NCBI GenBank assembly: GCA_031287815.1
Contig: JAITSM010000186.1
Span: 1-9,636 of the forward strand
Length of the DNA: 9,636 bases
Reading direction: 5' to 3'
Source of the DNA: Prevotellaceae bacterium
GTDB lineage: Bacteria; Bacteroidota; Bacteroidia; Bacteroidales; UBA932
Positions 1 through 7,352 of the stretch are shown here, one piece after another (position 1 is the stretch's first letter; each line of letters opens with the position of its first letter). A program made the position numbers and the translations under genes. Below the pieces are notes generated by a model, which saw nothing but the letters and a program-made list of their open reading frames with translations, searched no databases and was not told the origin of the DNA.

Positions 1-1
1 C

Positions 2-532
2 ACGACAATGGTTGTAGATAATAATATTTCATCAGGAACAATCACTGCGACAAGCCTTATAGGTTATGGTACAATTCCACTGGGCGGTATTATTATGTGG
101 AGTGGGACAAAGCCGCCGGATGGTTGGGTTTTATGCGACGGACAAGTTTCTAATGGGTATACTACCCCTGACTTACGTGGCCGCTTTATAGTTGGTCAGT
201 ATGTTAAACGTTCTGATGAACAAGTAATAGATACGGACATGAATGCAGATTATGGTTTGGTAGGACAACAAGGAGGTGCTAAGCACATAACACTTGAGAC
301 AAGTCATCTCCCAGATTTTACAATGTCTATACCTGGCCAATGGGGACGTGACGATCAAAATTTTACAAACACTGATGCATTTACTGCTGGCGATAGATTT
401 CCTAATGATATAACTTTAGCTTTCAATTTGGAAGTGAAATATAGTAGAAATAAATCGTCAGGACAATATGGCCAGCCTCATGAAAACCGTCCCCCTTACT
501 ATACTTTAGCATTTATTATGCGAGTGAAATAA
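2..532 (+). CDS. Phage tail collar domain protein, C-terminal part (5' end outside window)
   Basis: The frame is open to the left edge (Thr-Thr precede the first Met at 8), so this is probably the end of a longer protein; starting at 8 it has 174 residues. Counting from that Met, residues 26-46 hold the collar signature (PLGGIIMWSG, then PPDGWVLCDGQ) and residues 53-63 hold TPDLRGRFIVG. A GGAKHITLETSHLPDF segment lies at 89-104, and the protein ends with ENRPPYYTLAFIMRVK. These match the collar/microcystin-dependent-protein family, whose phage members sit at the base of tail fibres. Here the neighbours are a beta-barrel gene 32 bases downstream and an FN3 protein, not phage structural genes. 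A cell-surface or adhesive role is therefore likelier than a virion part; that is inference. No signal peptide is visible in the part present. Base composition is AT-rich, like the next two genes. The domain call is secure; the function is not. Confidence 0.85.
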   Translation, partial: TTMVVDNNISSGTITATSLIGYGTIPLGGIIMWSGTKPPDGWVLCDGQVSNGYTTPDLRGRFIVGQYVKRSDEQVIDTDMNADYGLVGQQGGAKHITLETSHLPDFTMSIPGQWGRDDQNFTNTDAFTAGDRFPNDITLAFNLEVKYSRNKSSGQYGQPHENRPPYYTLAFIMRVK

Positions 533-564
533 AAAGAAATAAATTTACAAAAACGGATTATTAA

Positions 565-741
565 ATGCATACTCTTATTGCTAGCAATGTGGTTTGTTGT
601 GCTATAAACTTAAAAACATATAGATGGCTATTCATTTTGATTGTTGAACTATTGTTTTTGGGAACTATTCAAGCGCAGGATATTGAACAAATAACAAAAG
701 CAAAATGGTTCACGATATCCGGAGGCGCTGGGGCGAACTGA
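565..741 (+). pseudogene. Detached signal peptide and N-terminus of the outer-membrane barrel gene
   Basis: An ATG at 565, directly preceded by an in-frame TAA, opens 58 codons that stop at TGA 739-741. The product has a charged stretch, then a hydrophobic core (WLFILIVELLFLG), and ends in TIQAQ, a typical Bacteroidota signal-peptidase site. About 20 mature residues follow (DIEQITKAKWFTISGGAGAN). The frame is the same as that of the 517-residue ORF starting at 763. Between them lie only TGA, five sense codons (SGYTG), TAA and one Gly codon. From general recall of related barrel proteins, a G-x-N-x5 stretch leading to RRDPF is part of the conserved N-terminus, so the five-codon stretch also looks like ancestral coding sequence. 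I read this as the 5' end of the downstream gene, separated by two nonsense codons. A sequencing artefact, or readthrough of both stops, cannot be excluded from the sequence alone. Confidence 0.7.
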
Positions 742-762
742 TCCGGATATACCGGTTAAGGT

Positions 763-2316
763 ATGCAAAGCCGTCGCGATCCCTTTGCTTATAGTATTTC
801 GGCTAATCTCAATCTCAATTTCAAGGGGATTATAGATGCCCCCTTTTCTTTATACCTTGCTTCGGAAAACAAAACTTTCAATGCACCGGCATATAATTTT
901 GTCGGAATAAGCCCACGTTACAAATGGATTACTGCACATATCGGATCTCGGAACATGAGTATGTCGCAATTTACTTATGACGGCACTACATTTATGGGTG
1001 GTGGTATAGAATTGATGCCGGAAAATTTCATAGTAAAAGGGAAGGCGTTTTACGGTCGGCTGGTAAAAGCCGTTCCTTCCGGCGATACGCTTTCTCCGGT
1101 CATCCGGCAGCCAGTTTACGAGCGTTGGGGCGGCGCCGGAATGATTAGTATAGGAACGCAAAGTAATCATGTAGATATTATTTTTTTTAAAGGAAAAGAC
1201 AATATCAATTCCCTGAATGGTTTAGCAGATAGTGCCCTAACTGTAAAACCAGAAGAAAATTTGATTTTTGGTTTAAATACCAAACAAAAGATCGGCGATT
1301 ATTTATTATTATCCCTTGAATACGGCTTCAGCGCTTATACACGTGATATTCGCCAACCTGATGTAGTCTATGATGAATATACCTATGCCAACAATTTTGG
1401 CGGTTTATTTCGCCCCAAAGCGTCAAGTCAATATGCTCATGCATGGAACGTCAAAGCCGATTATCAGTCGGAAGTTTTTACTGCAGGAATATCCTTTCAA
1501 CGTATAGATCCTAATTACCAAACGATGGGTGCACTATATATGACCAACAATGTACAGGATATTACGGTTAATGCTACCGTCAAGCTATTACAAAACAAAA
1601 TTAATGTATCGGGAAGTTTCGGATATCAACGGAACAATTTAGACAACAAATCCGAAGCTACAGATGCTCGATTTATCAGTAGCCTTAATCTCTCTTATAC
1701 GATTACAAACAATTTAAATGCGTCGTTAAATTTTTCGAACTATAACACTTCTACCGAAGCAGCGCAAATTCTTGTAAAAGACTCTATTAAGTACGCGCAA
1801 ATAAACAATAATCTTTCAATGAATGCCTCTTATGCTATTCCCGGCGAAGTGCTCAATCATTCAATAGACCTCTTGTTTATGATGCAAACTGTCAACACCA
1901 TTAATAATGAGTTTACCCAGCAGGAAAGCACGGATAATCAAATGAACGGACTGAGCGCTGGCTATCGTTTAGGTTTTATCGAAACCGATTGGAATATTGG
2001 TGTCAATGCCTCTGCCAATCAAAATAAAATGGCCACCAGTAATGATTTTACAAGTAGTGCAGGTATTTCATTAAGTAAAGGTTTCTTTAAAAAGAAATTG
2101 CGAACCACATTTGGTTTTACGGCTATGTTTTCTAATTCCGAAACCACCTCAAACAATATCAATACTATTCGTTTGGCATTAGGTTATCGGTTTTTAAAGA
2201 AACATAGCGTTAATTTTAATACGAACTACCTGCATCGTATTATCAATACAGGATATGATGATAAAAAGATTGCGGGTGAATGGATAGGAACTTTGGCTTA
2301 TAGTTTCGCTTTTTAA
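763..2316 (+). CDS. Outer-membrane beta-barrel protein body (N-terminally broken)
   Basis: The 517-codon ORF is rich in alternating polar and hydrophobic stretches with many Asn, Tyr, Ser and Thr and few Cys. It ends in GTLAYSFAF, with the C-terminal Phe typical of barrels inserted by the BAM machinery. It begins with MQSRRDPFAYSISANLNLN, which matches the region just after the N-terminal plug-like segment in long Bacteroidota barrel proteins. It lacks its own signal peptide: that lies in the same frame at 565-741, behind two stop codons. If translation begins only at 763 the product could not be exported, so the gene is probably inactive unless both stops are read through. The remaining frame has no further stop, which suggests that the damage is recent or tolerated. 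The gene is in operon layout, 32 bases after the collar gene and 38 bases before the FN3 gene, with no consensus promoter in either gap. It is not a TonB-dependent receptor by any motif I can see. The specific family is not recognised. Confidence 0.75.
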   Translation: MQSRRDPFAYSISANLNLNFKGIIDAPFSLYLASENKTFNAPAYNFVGISPRYKWITAHIGSRNMSMSQFTYDGTTFMGGGIELMPENFIVKGKAFYGRLVKAVPSGDTLSPVIRQPVYERWGGAGMISIGTQSNHVDIIFFKGKDNINSLNGLADSALTVKPEENLIFGLNTKQKIGDYLLLSLEYGFSAYTRDIRQPDVVYDEYTYANNFGGLFRPKASSQYAHAWNVKADYQSEVFTAGISFQRIDPNYQTMGALYMTNNVQDITVNATVKLLQNKINVSGSFGYQRNNLDNKSEATDARFISSLNLSYTITNNLNASLNFSNYNTSTEAAQILVKDSIKYAQINNNLSMNASYAIPGEVLNHSIDLLFMMQTVNTINNEFTQQESTDNQMNGLSAGYRLGFIETDWNIGVNASANQNKMATSNDFTSSAGISLSKGFFKKKLRTTFGFTAMFSNSETTSNNINTIRLALGYRFLKKHSVNFNTNYLHRIINTGYDDKKIAGEWIGTLAYSFAF

Positions 2317-2354
2317 ATAATTGACTAAAATCACTAAAAATAATTGAAAATAAT

Positions 2355-4370
2355 ATGACACGTTTTTACTTCATAATTTTTTTATTCTTGTTTGCCACTA
2401 TTAACCATCTTACAGCGCAAGAACGTATGGTGATAAGTAATGCCACTGTCAATGGACAACCTTGCGTGTGGATAAAGTGGTACGACGAAAAGTTTTTTTA
2501 TCCTGACGGAGTGAATATCTACAGAACATCACAAACAGATACTCTCCGTATAAAACTGAATAAAAGTCCTATTAAAAAAGGTGATTATCAAATTCCCGAA
2601 CAATTGTTCATTGCTGATACCACACTTGAGCGTTATGTTGAAATGGCAAATAATGCCAAACCAGAGGATATAAAAGGATTTTTGTCCCTTATTTTAATAG
2701 TAAAAACATTTGAGAACAATGAATTTTCCAAGTTTGCCGGAATTATGTACGAAGATTGTACGGTCGTTCCCGGTAAAACATACAGTTATGAAGTACATGA
2801 AATTATAGGAGGAAGAGAAAAACTTATCGAACAATCTTCCTTTTTGACTGTGCATACGTTTATTTCCGATAATCCTCCGAACAACTTACAAGTTGTAGCA
2901 GGCGATGGGAAAGTGTCTATGCGATGGGAACCGGAAACAAAACGTTATTGGGGGATTAACGTTTATCGAAAAACCGCGAATGAAATGTCATTTAACTTAG
3001 TTACCCAACGCCCCATAATATTATCTGAAGTTCCGAAAGAAGATAACAGTATCGGTTATCCTGACATATTCTATGCAGAAGAAAATTTGCAGAATGGAGT
3101 ACCTTATACTTATAAAATCCAGGGAATAGACTATTTTTCCCGTCTCACCTTGTTTACCGAAGAAATTACGGTAATCCCTAAAGATAAAACTCCACCTGCT
3201 GCACCACACAATCTACGTGCTGATGTCGGGTTATTTGATATTACACTCACATGGAAAAATGATTTTCCAAGCAGTGATATGGAAGGTTATACTATTTATA
3301 GACAGAAAGGGCGGAAAGGAGCAAACATACAAATCAATGAACAGGTATTGCCTCCTGGCCAAACTGTTTACTACGATACGGTACCTGAGCCGGGTGCTTA
3401 TATTTATTATGTAGTAGCAGTTGATTCTTCCGGAAACGAAGGCAAATCGCGCCCAACGGTTGGTGAAGTACTGGATATTTTTCCCCCTGCCGCGCCAATA
3501 GGATTACAAGTAGTCGCAGATACGGGAAGAATACAACTTTCGTGGAATCCTAATCAGGAAAAAGATTTAATGGGATACCGGATTTATCGCACGGTAGGTG
3601 CTAATCGTAATGATAATTACGTGCTGCTTAATGCTACAGCCATAAGGGAAACACAGTTTACCGATAGCCTTCCACACAATGCTAAAAACTTTTTCTTTTA
3701 TAAAGTGGCAGCGATTGATTCGTCCTACAACATGAGCAAATATTCCGATGCCCGTAGTGCCCGTATGCCTGATGTGGTAGTGCCTCGTGAGCCTTTTATT
3801 ATTGGTATCATACAAGAAGTGCGAGCACTTCGTATAGAATGGCTTGGTAATGCGGAAAGCGACCTTATGGGTTATAACATTTATCGTTTTCAGCCTGCCG
3901 ATTCTATAGGTACACTTCAACGGTTGAATTACTCTTTGATAAAAGCAGGCACGCATTTATTTACCGATAACCGGATAGAAAAAAACGTAAATTACCGTTA
4001 TTACTTGACCGCTGTTGATTCTACAGGAAATGTTTCTATGCCGTCTGTCTCATATGATAGAAAATTCATTGCGGATGAAACGTGTCCATTAGAGGTAAAA
4101 AAAATAAAAGCTTCTGCGAAAAAGAATGGAACGATTAATATTTCATGGAGTATTGATTTGGAAAACAAAGAAACCTACCAGGGTTGTGTACTTTATCGAA
4201 AAAATCCACAGGCCAATGTTTTCAAAGCTATTACTACATTGTCAAAAGTGAATAAATATATTGATAAATTTGACCAGGATGACACTTTATTTTATTATCA
4301 AGTTCGTGCATACGACCAAAATGGTTGCGTAGTAAAGTCCGAAGAAATAGAAGTTCGCAAAAGGCAATAA
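2355..4370 (+). CDS. Secreted fibronectin type III repeat protein
   Basis: The product has 671 residues. Residues 1-22 form a signal peptide (hydrophobic core YFIIFLFLFA, cleavage after LTAQ), so it is exported to the periplasm or beyond. Residues 23-170 look like a divergent FN3-type domain with an insertion. Then come about five FN3 repeats at roughly 174-275, 280-372, 378-470, 478-572 and 577-670. Each has the usual Trp in strand B, a GYxIYR-like strand C (DMEGYTIYR 308-316, DLMGYRIYR 404-412, DLMGYNIYR 503-511) and a YYxVxAxDSSGN-like strand F. There is no T9SS C-terminal sorting domain, lipobox or transmembrane anchor, so attachment, if any, must be through a partner. It follows the barrel gene by 38 bases with no promoter signature between them. 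A role as an extracytoplasmic scaffold or partner for the barrel and collar proteins is inferred from context. FN3 repeats also occur in secreted carbohydrate enzymes, but no catalytic domain is present here. Confidence 0.88.
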   Translation: MTRFYFIIFLFLFATINHLTAQERMVISNATVNGQPCVWIKWYDEKFFYPDGVNIYRTSQTDTLRIKLNKSPIKKGDYQIPEQLFIADTTLERYVEMANNAKPEDIKGFLSLILIVKTFENNEFSKFAGIMYEDCTVVPGKTYSYEVHEIIGGREKLIEQSSFLTVHTFISDNPPNNLQVVAGDGKVSMRWEPETKRYWGINVYRKTANEMSFNLVTQRPIILSEVPKEDNSIGYPDIFYAEENLQNGVPYTYKIQGIDYFSRLTLFTEEITVIPKDKTPPAAPHNLRADVGLFDITLTWKNDFPSSDMEGYTIYRQKGRKGANIQINEQVLPPGQTVYYDTVPEPGAYIYYVVAVDSSGNEGKSRPTVGEVLDIFPPAAPIGLQVVADTGRIQLSWNPNQEKDLMGYRIYRTVGANRNDNYVLLNATAIRETQFTDSLPHNAKNFFFYKVAAIDSSYNMSKYSDARSARMPDVVVPREPFIIGIIQEVRALRIEWLGNAESDLMGYNIYRFQPADSIGTLQRLNYSLIKAGTHLFTDNRIEKNVNYRYYLTAVDSTGNVSMPSVSYDRKFIADETCPLEVKKIKASAKKNGTINISWSIDLENKETYQGCVLYRKNPQANVFKAITTLSKVNKYIDKFDQDDTLFYYQVRAYDQNGCVVKSEEIEVRKRQ

Positions 4371-4603
4371 GTTATTATATTTATGCGATTATAGTTATAA
4401 ATAGCTTTCATATAGAACGGGTATCAAAAATCCCATTTGGGTACACAAAGGTACACAATTGGTATCAAAAAAATGATATTTTTTGATATTTTTTGACAAT
4501 CTTTTTAATTTCACGGGTAGTAAAAAAATGCACGGAAGCTAATATTTCCGCGCATTTTGACAGTCTTTGACAGTTTTTGAATATCTTTGATATTCTTTTT
4601 CTG
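4371..4603. repeat. AT-rich repeat block next to the tRNA-Pro 3' end; possible attachment/integrase-arm region
   Basis: This gene-free stretch holds several short direct repeats. GGTATCAAAAA occurs at 4420-4430 and 4461-4471. GGTACACAA occurs at 4440-4448 and 4450-4458. A TTTGA(T/C)A motif recurs many times between 4479 and 4600, for example TTTTGACAATCTTTTT and TTTTGACAGTCTTTGACAG. An AT-only inverted repeat (TATCAAAAAA and TTTTTTGATA) spans 4463-4488. Iterated short motifs directly beside a tRNA 3' end resemble the arm-type binding sites of tyrosine integrases at element ends. This position also coincides with a change in base composition. No integrase is present, so the attachment interpretation is inference. 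The hairpin listed separately at 4521-4554 lies inside this block. Confidence 0.45.
4521..4554 (-). terminator. Rho-independent terminator downstream of tRNA-Pro
   Basis: Read on the minus strand, TGCGCGGAA (4554-4546) pairs with TTCCGTGCA (4537-4529) to form a 9-bp stem with one G-U pair and an 8-base loop. It is followed directly by a run of seven T (4528-4522). It sits about 50 bases beyond the tRNA 3' end in the correct orientation. On the plus strand only four T follow, so plus-strand termination would be weak. Confidence 0.7.
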
Positions 4604-4677
4604 TCGGGGTGAAAGGACTCGAACCTTCGGCCTCCACGTCCCGAACGTGGCGCGCTAGCCAACTGCGCTACACCCCG
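4604..4677 (-). tRNA. tRNA-Pro (anticodon CGG)
   Basis: A complete 74-base cloverleaf reads on the minus strand. The acceptor stem CGGGGTG/CACCCCG is perfect and has the C1:G72 pair characteristic of bacterial tRNA-Pro, with discriminator A73. The D stem is GCGC/GCGC, with GG in the D loop. The anticodon stem CCACG/CGTGG is perfect, and the loop TTCGGGA gives anticodon CGG, which reads the proline codon CCG. The T arm has loop TTCGAGT and a stem with one G-U pair. The 3' CCA is not encoded (the next bases are CAG), so it must be added after transcription. A Bacteroidota -7 box lies 11 bases upstream and a terminator about 50 bases downstream, so the gene appears to be a single-gene unit. Its 3' end borders the repeat block that may mark an integration site. 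Confidence 0.97.
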
Positions 4678-4688
4678 AATTGAGGGTG

Positions 4689-4696
4689 CAAAGATA
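4689..4696 (-). promoter_or_regulatory. Bacteroidota -7 promoter box for tRNA-Pro
   Basis: The minus strand reads TATCTTTG, an exact match to TAnnTTTG, 11 bases upstream of the mature tRNA 5' end. That spacing puts the start point a few bases before the tRNA. No good TTTG -33 element is seen at the expected distance; the site there is TTTT. Confidence 0.65.
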
Positions 4697-4707
4697 AATA
4701 TTTTTTG

Positions 4708-4715
4708 TTACTTTG
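4708..4715 (+). promoter_or_regulatory. Likely -7 box for the DUF2851-proline dehydrogenase operon
   Basis: TTACTTTG matches TAnnTTTG at five of its six fixed positions and ends 14 bases before the ATG at 4730, implying a very short leader. It lies back to back with the tRNA promoter in the same 52-base spacer. No clear -33 element is present, so the call is tentative. Confidence 0.4.
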
Positions 4716-4729
4716 TAAAAAATATTTTT

Positions 4730-5995
4730 ATGAAAGAGGATTTTTTGCATTTTTTGTGGGAATACGGGCTGTTCGACAAGTCGAAATTAGTTACTGTTAC
4801 CGGCGAAATGATCGAAATCCTCACGCCCGGGCAACACAATAGGGACGCCGGCCCCGATTTTTTCAATGCAAAAATCAAAATAGGCGATACCCTGTGGGCG
4901 GGAAATGTGGAAATACATATGCGCGCATCCGATTGGCAACGGCATATTCACCATGAAGACAAAGCCTACAATAACGTTATTTTGCACGTCGTAAAAGAAA
5001 ATGACCAGCCGGTGGTGCGCGCCGACGGGCAACTGTTGCCTACTTTTATTATACGCTACCATCCGCAAATGGAGGCGCGTTATGCAGCGTTGCAACAATC
5101 GGTAGAATGGGTGGCCTGCGGAAAGGAAGCGGCGCAGGTGGATTTATTCCGCATCAAACATTTTTTAGGCCGCCTGCTGGTGGAACGGCTGGAACGGAAA
5201 GCGCAACAACTGTACGACGTGCTCGACGCCACGCACAATAACTGGCACGAGGCGTTCTACCGGTTATTATTCCGGACGTTTGGTTTTGGCGTGAATGCCG
5301 TGCCTTTCGAGCTGCTGGCAAAAGCTACGCCTTTTGCCGCCATCGGAAAGCAACGCCATTCCCTGTTGCAAATAGAAGCGTTGCTGTTCGGGCAGGCGGG
5401 AATGCTTGCCAGCGAAGCAAAAGATGATTACCAGCATGCGTTGCAAAAAGAATATTCCTTTCTCCAAACAAAATATTCATTGCAGCCGCTCGAAGCGCAT
5501 TTGTGGAAATTTTTGCGGCTGCGCCCGTCGAATTTTCCAACGGTGCGGGTGGCGCAACTGGCCATGCTGCTGCACCGGGATGCTGATTTAATAGATAAAA
5601 TGCTTGCGTTTCATACGGTGGATGACTTATATAATTTGTTTGACGTGCAGGCTTCCTCCTACTGGGATACGCATTTTACGTTTGGGAAAATTTCACGCAG
5701 GATGCCGAAAACCATCGGCGCGGCTTCGATTCAACGAATGATAGTAAACCTGATCGTTCCTTACCTCTTTGCTTACGGCTGCCGGCAAGCTAACGAAGCG
5801 CTATGCGAAAAAGCGGTAGAGCTGCTGGAAACCCTGCCGCCCGAAAAAAATCACATCACCAACGCTTGGGAACAAATAGGCGTGAAGCCCGGCAACGCAT
5901 TTTACGCACAGGCGTTAATTCAATTAAAAACGGATTACTGCAACAACAAACAATGCCTCCAATGCGGCATTGGAATAAATTTTTTACAAAAATGA
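4730..5995 (+). CDS. DUF2851 family protein
   Basis: The product is a 421-residue cytoplasmic protein without signal peptide or membrane segments, of a length typical for DUF2851, a family seen mainly in Bacteroidota and of unknown function. The conserved N-terminal block is clear: GQHNRDAGPDFFNAKIKIG at 34-52, WAGNVEIH at 56-63, a SDW with nearby His residues at 67-75, and DKAYNNVILHVV at 77-88. The order P42-D43, then E61-x-H63 across predicted strands, recalls a PD-(D/E)xK nuclease core with His in place of Lys; this is my inference. The C-terminus carries C404-x4-C409-x2-C412, which could bind a metal. The ATG at 4730 sits just behind a -7-like box. A TGA at 5993-5995 is followed 20 bases later by the proline dehydrogenase gene on the same strand, so the two are probably co-transcribed. 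The family call is firm; the function is unknown. Confidence 0.9.
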   Translation: MKEDFLHFLWEYGLFDKSKLVTVTGEMIEILTPGQHNRDAGPDFFNAKIKIGDTLWAGNVEIHMRASDWQRHIHHEDKAYNNVILHVVKENDQPVVRADGQLLPTFIIRYHPQMEARYAALQQSVEWVACGKEAAQVDLFRIKHFLGRLLVERLERKAQQLYDVLDATHNNWHEAFYRLLFRTFGFGVNAVPFELLAKATPFAAIGKQRHSLLQIEALLFGQAGMLASEAKDDYQHALQKEYSFLQTKYSLQPLEAHLWKFLRLRPSNFPTVRVAQLAMLLHRDADLIDKMLAFHTVDDLYNLFDVQASSYWDTHFTFGKISRRMPKTIGAASIQRMIVNLIVPYLFAYGCRQANEALCEKAVELLETLPPEKNHITNAWEQIGVKPGNAFYAQALIQLKTDYCNNKQCLQCGIGINFLQK

Positions 5996-6015
5996 TTAAA
6001 TGAACAGTTAAAATT

Positions 6016-7179
6016 ATGAGCATCGATTTTTCACACATCCCTTCTTCCATCAAAGAGAAAAGCAACAGCGAACTTACTACTTCCATCTTTCTTTTCAGAG
6101 CCGTCCGTTACAAATGGCTCATCCGTTTCGGGCAGGTTGCATTGCCTTATGCGCTGTGGATTCCCGGCGTAAAATACCTCCTCCGTAAAACCATTTTCAA
6201 TCATTTTTGCGGCGGGGAAACATTGGACGATACGAAAAAAGTTATACAAAACCTGGCGGCGCACCACGTGAACGCTATCTCCGACTATTCCGCCGAACAG
6301 GCCGGCACGAAAGAGCAACAGGAAGAAACGCGCAAAAATATTTTACAGTCCATAAAATTTGCCGGGCAGCAAAAGAACGTGCCGTTTGCCTGTGTAAAGA
6401 TTACCGGTATCTGTGCGCGCCCGTTACTGGAAAAGATTTCGAAAAAGGAACCGCTGAACGAAAGCGAGCAGCAAGCCCGCAAAGAATTTCTCGAACGCCT
6501 GGACGCCTTGTGCGGAGCGGCGGCGGAACAGGGCAAAAAAATGTTTATCGACACCGAAGAATCATGGATCAACCCTGCTATTAACGAGGCGGCGGAGATG
6601 ATGATGGCTAAATACAACCGGGAAAAGCATGTGGTTTATACCACCATCCAGTTTTACGCGGCCGATAGCCTGGCTTACCTGCAACGCTTGATAGATACGG
6701 TTCCCTACAAGGTGGCGTTGAAACTGGTGCGCGGCGCTTACCACGAACAGGAGAACGAACGCGCCGCAAAAATGGGTTACCCGACGCCCATTTTGCCCAA
6801 CAAGGAGGCGGTGGACAACAACTACAACGAGGGATTGCGCGTGTGCATCCGGAACCTCGGGAAGGTTTCGTTTTGCGCCGCCACGCACAATACCGGGAGC
6901 ATCGAATGGCTGATGCAGCTGATGAAAGAATACCACGTGGAATCGAACAGCGATATTGTATCGTTTTCGCAGCTCTACGGCATGCGCGACAACCTTACGT
7001 ATGAACTGGCGGGCAACGGCTACAATGTATCCAAATATATTCCCTACGGCCCGCTCAAGGAAACGTTGCCTTACCTGATTCGCCGCGCGCAGGAAAACGC
7101 CGGCATCAGCGCGCAAATGAGCGACGAACTGAAACTACTGCTGAAAGAAAAACAGCGGCGGAAGAGGTCTGATGTATGA
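6016..7179 (+). CDS. Monofunctional proline dehydrogenase (FAD-dependent)
   Basis: This enzyme oxidises L-proline to delta-1-pyrroline-5-carboxylate using FAD and passes electrons to the quinone pool, the first step of proline breakdown. The 387 residues fit the stand-alone form; no P5C dehydrogenase domain is fused and none is encoded in the window. Barrel motifs appear in family order: VKITGI at 127-132, DTEES at 179-183, KLVRGAYHEQE at 236-246, AATHN at 288-292, QLYGM at 319-323 and YGPLKETLPYLIRRAQEN at 344-361. R356 and R357 correspond to the paired arginines that bind the proline carboxylate. The N-terminal ~85 residues form a mostly helical extension with a hydrophobic stretch (VALPYALWIPGVKYLL), which may help membrane association. 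The gene starts 20 bases after the DUF2851 stop, without a promoter box between, and is followed by a hairpin terminator. All key residues are present, so it is probably active. Confidence 0.95.
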   Translation: MSIDFSHIPSSIKEKSNSELTTSIFLFRAVRYKWLIRFGQVALPYALWIPGVKYLLRKTIFNHFCGGETLDDTKKVIQNLAAHHVNAISDYSAEQAGTKEQQEETRKNILQSIKFAGQQKNVPFACVKITGICARPLLEKISKKEPLNESEQQARKEFLERLDALCGAAAEQGKKMFIDTEESWINPAINEAAEMMMAKYNREKHVVYTTIQFYAADSLAYLQRLIDTVPYKVALKLVRGAYHEQENERAAKMGYPTPILPNKEAVDNNYNEGLRVCIRNLGKVSFCAATHNTGSIEWLMQLMKEYHVESNSDIVSFSQLYGMRDNLTYELAGNGYNVSKYIPYGPLKETLPYLIRRAQENAGISAQMSDELKLLLKEKQRRKRSDV

Positions 7180-7206
7180 AGTATGAGGTATGAGGTATGA
7201 GGTCTG
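7170..7206. repeat. Short degenerate tandem repeat (tatgagg-type)
   Basis: Units of seven to eight bases close to TATGAGG/TATGAAG/TCTGATG follow one another across the end of the proline dehydrogenase gene and beyond its stop at 7177-7179. They resemble the filler repeats found between genes in many Bacteroidales. No gene or regulatory role is evident. Confidence 0.55.
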
Positions 7207-7211
7207 AAGGG

Positions 7212-7237
7212 ATGCCGCCTGTGGAAACGGGCGGCAT
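7212..7237 (+). terminator. Hairpin terminator after the proline dehydrogenase gene
   Basis: ATGCCGCC (7212-7219) pairs perfectly with GGCGGCAT (7230-7237) across a 10-base loop, 32 bases after the stop codon of proline dehydrogenase. The following bases (TCTTGTT) are only moderately T-rich, so termination may be incomplete. The first arm also contains the ATG of the small interrupted ORF described separately. Confidence 0.5.
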
Positions 7238-7341
7238 TCTTGTTGGGGGGGGGCTTTAATGATGCGGAATTTTCGGCTTGGACGGTTCCTTTCTTCGAAC
7301 AAGCAAGACAGGGGAAATTCACCATTGTTAAGAACTCCTAA
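7212..7341 (+). pseudogene. Tiny ORF split by a nine-G tract
   Basis: From the ATG at 7212 the frame reads MPPVETGGILVGGGL and stops at TAA 7257-7259, just after nine consecutive G (7245-7253). With one G fewer, the frame would run on through FNDAEFSAWTVPFF and EQARQGKFTIVKNS to a stop at 7339-7341, giving 42 residues. With one G more, it would enter the third frame, which stays open to 7366. The downstream stretches read like protein, but I recognise no family. The long G run makes slippage, phase variation or a sequencing length error all possible. It ends 11 bases before the next start codon. Whether it is ever translated is uncertain; the ATG lies inside a hairpin. Confidence 0.3.
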
Positions 7342-7352
7342 AGAAATCGTAT

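Noticed and set aside
2..532. A prophage inferred from the tail-collar domain
   Set aside because: The following genes encode envelope proteins, no other phage gene is present, and collar domains also occur in non-phage surface proteins.
6562..7116. A 184-codon minus-strand ORF inside the proline dehydrogenase gene
   Set aside because: It is a shadow of a well-supported gene with all catalytic motifs and has no features of its own.
4604..7179. A functional proline regulon joining tRNA-Pro and proline dehydrogenase
   Set aside because: They are on opposite strands with separate promoters, and DUF2851 intervenes; sharing an amino acid is not evidence by itself. It is kept only as a low-interest promoter observation.
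7170..7206. TATGAGG repeats as a regulatory array
   Set aside because: The units are degenerate, overlap the end of a gene and resemble common Bacteroidales intergenic filler.
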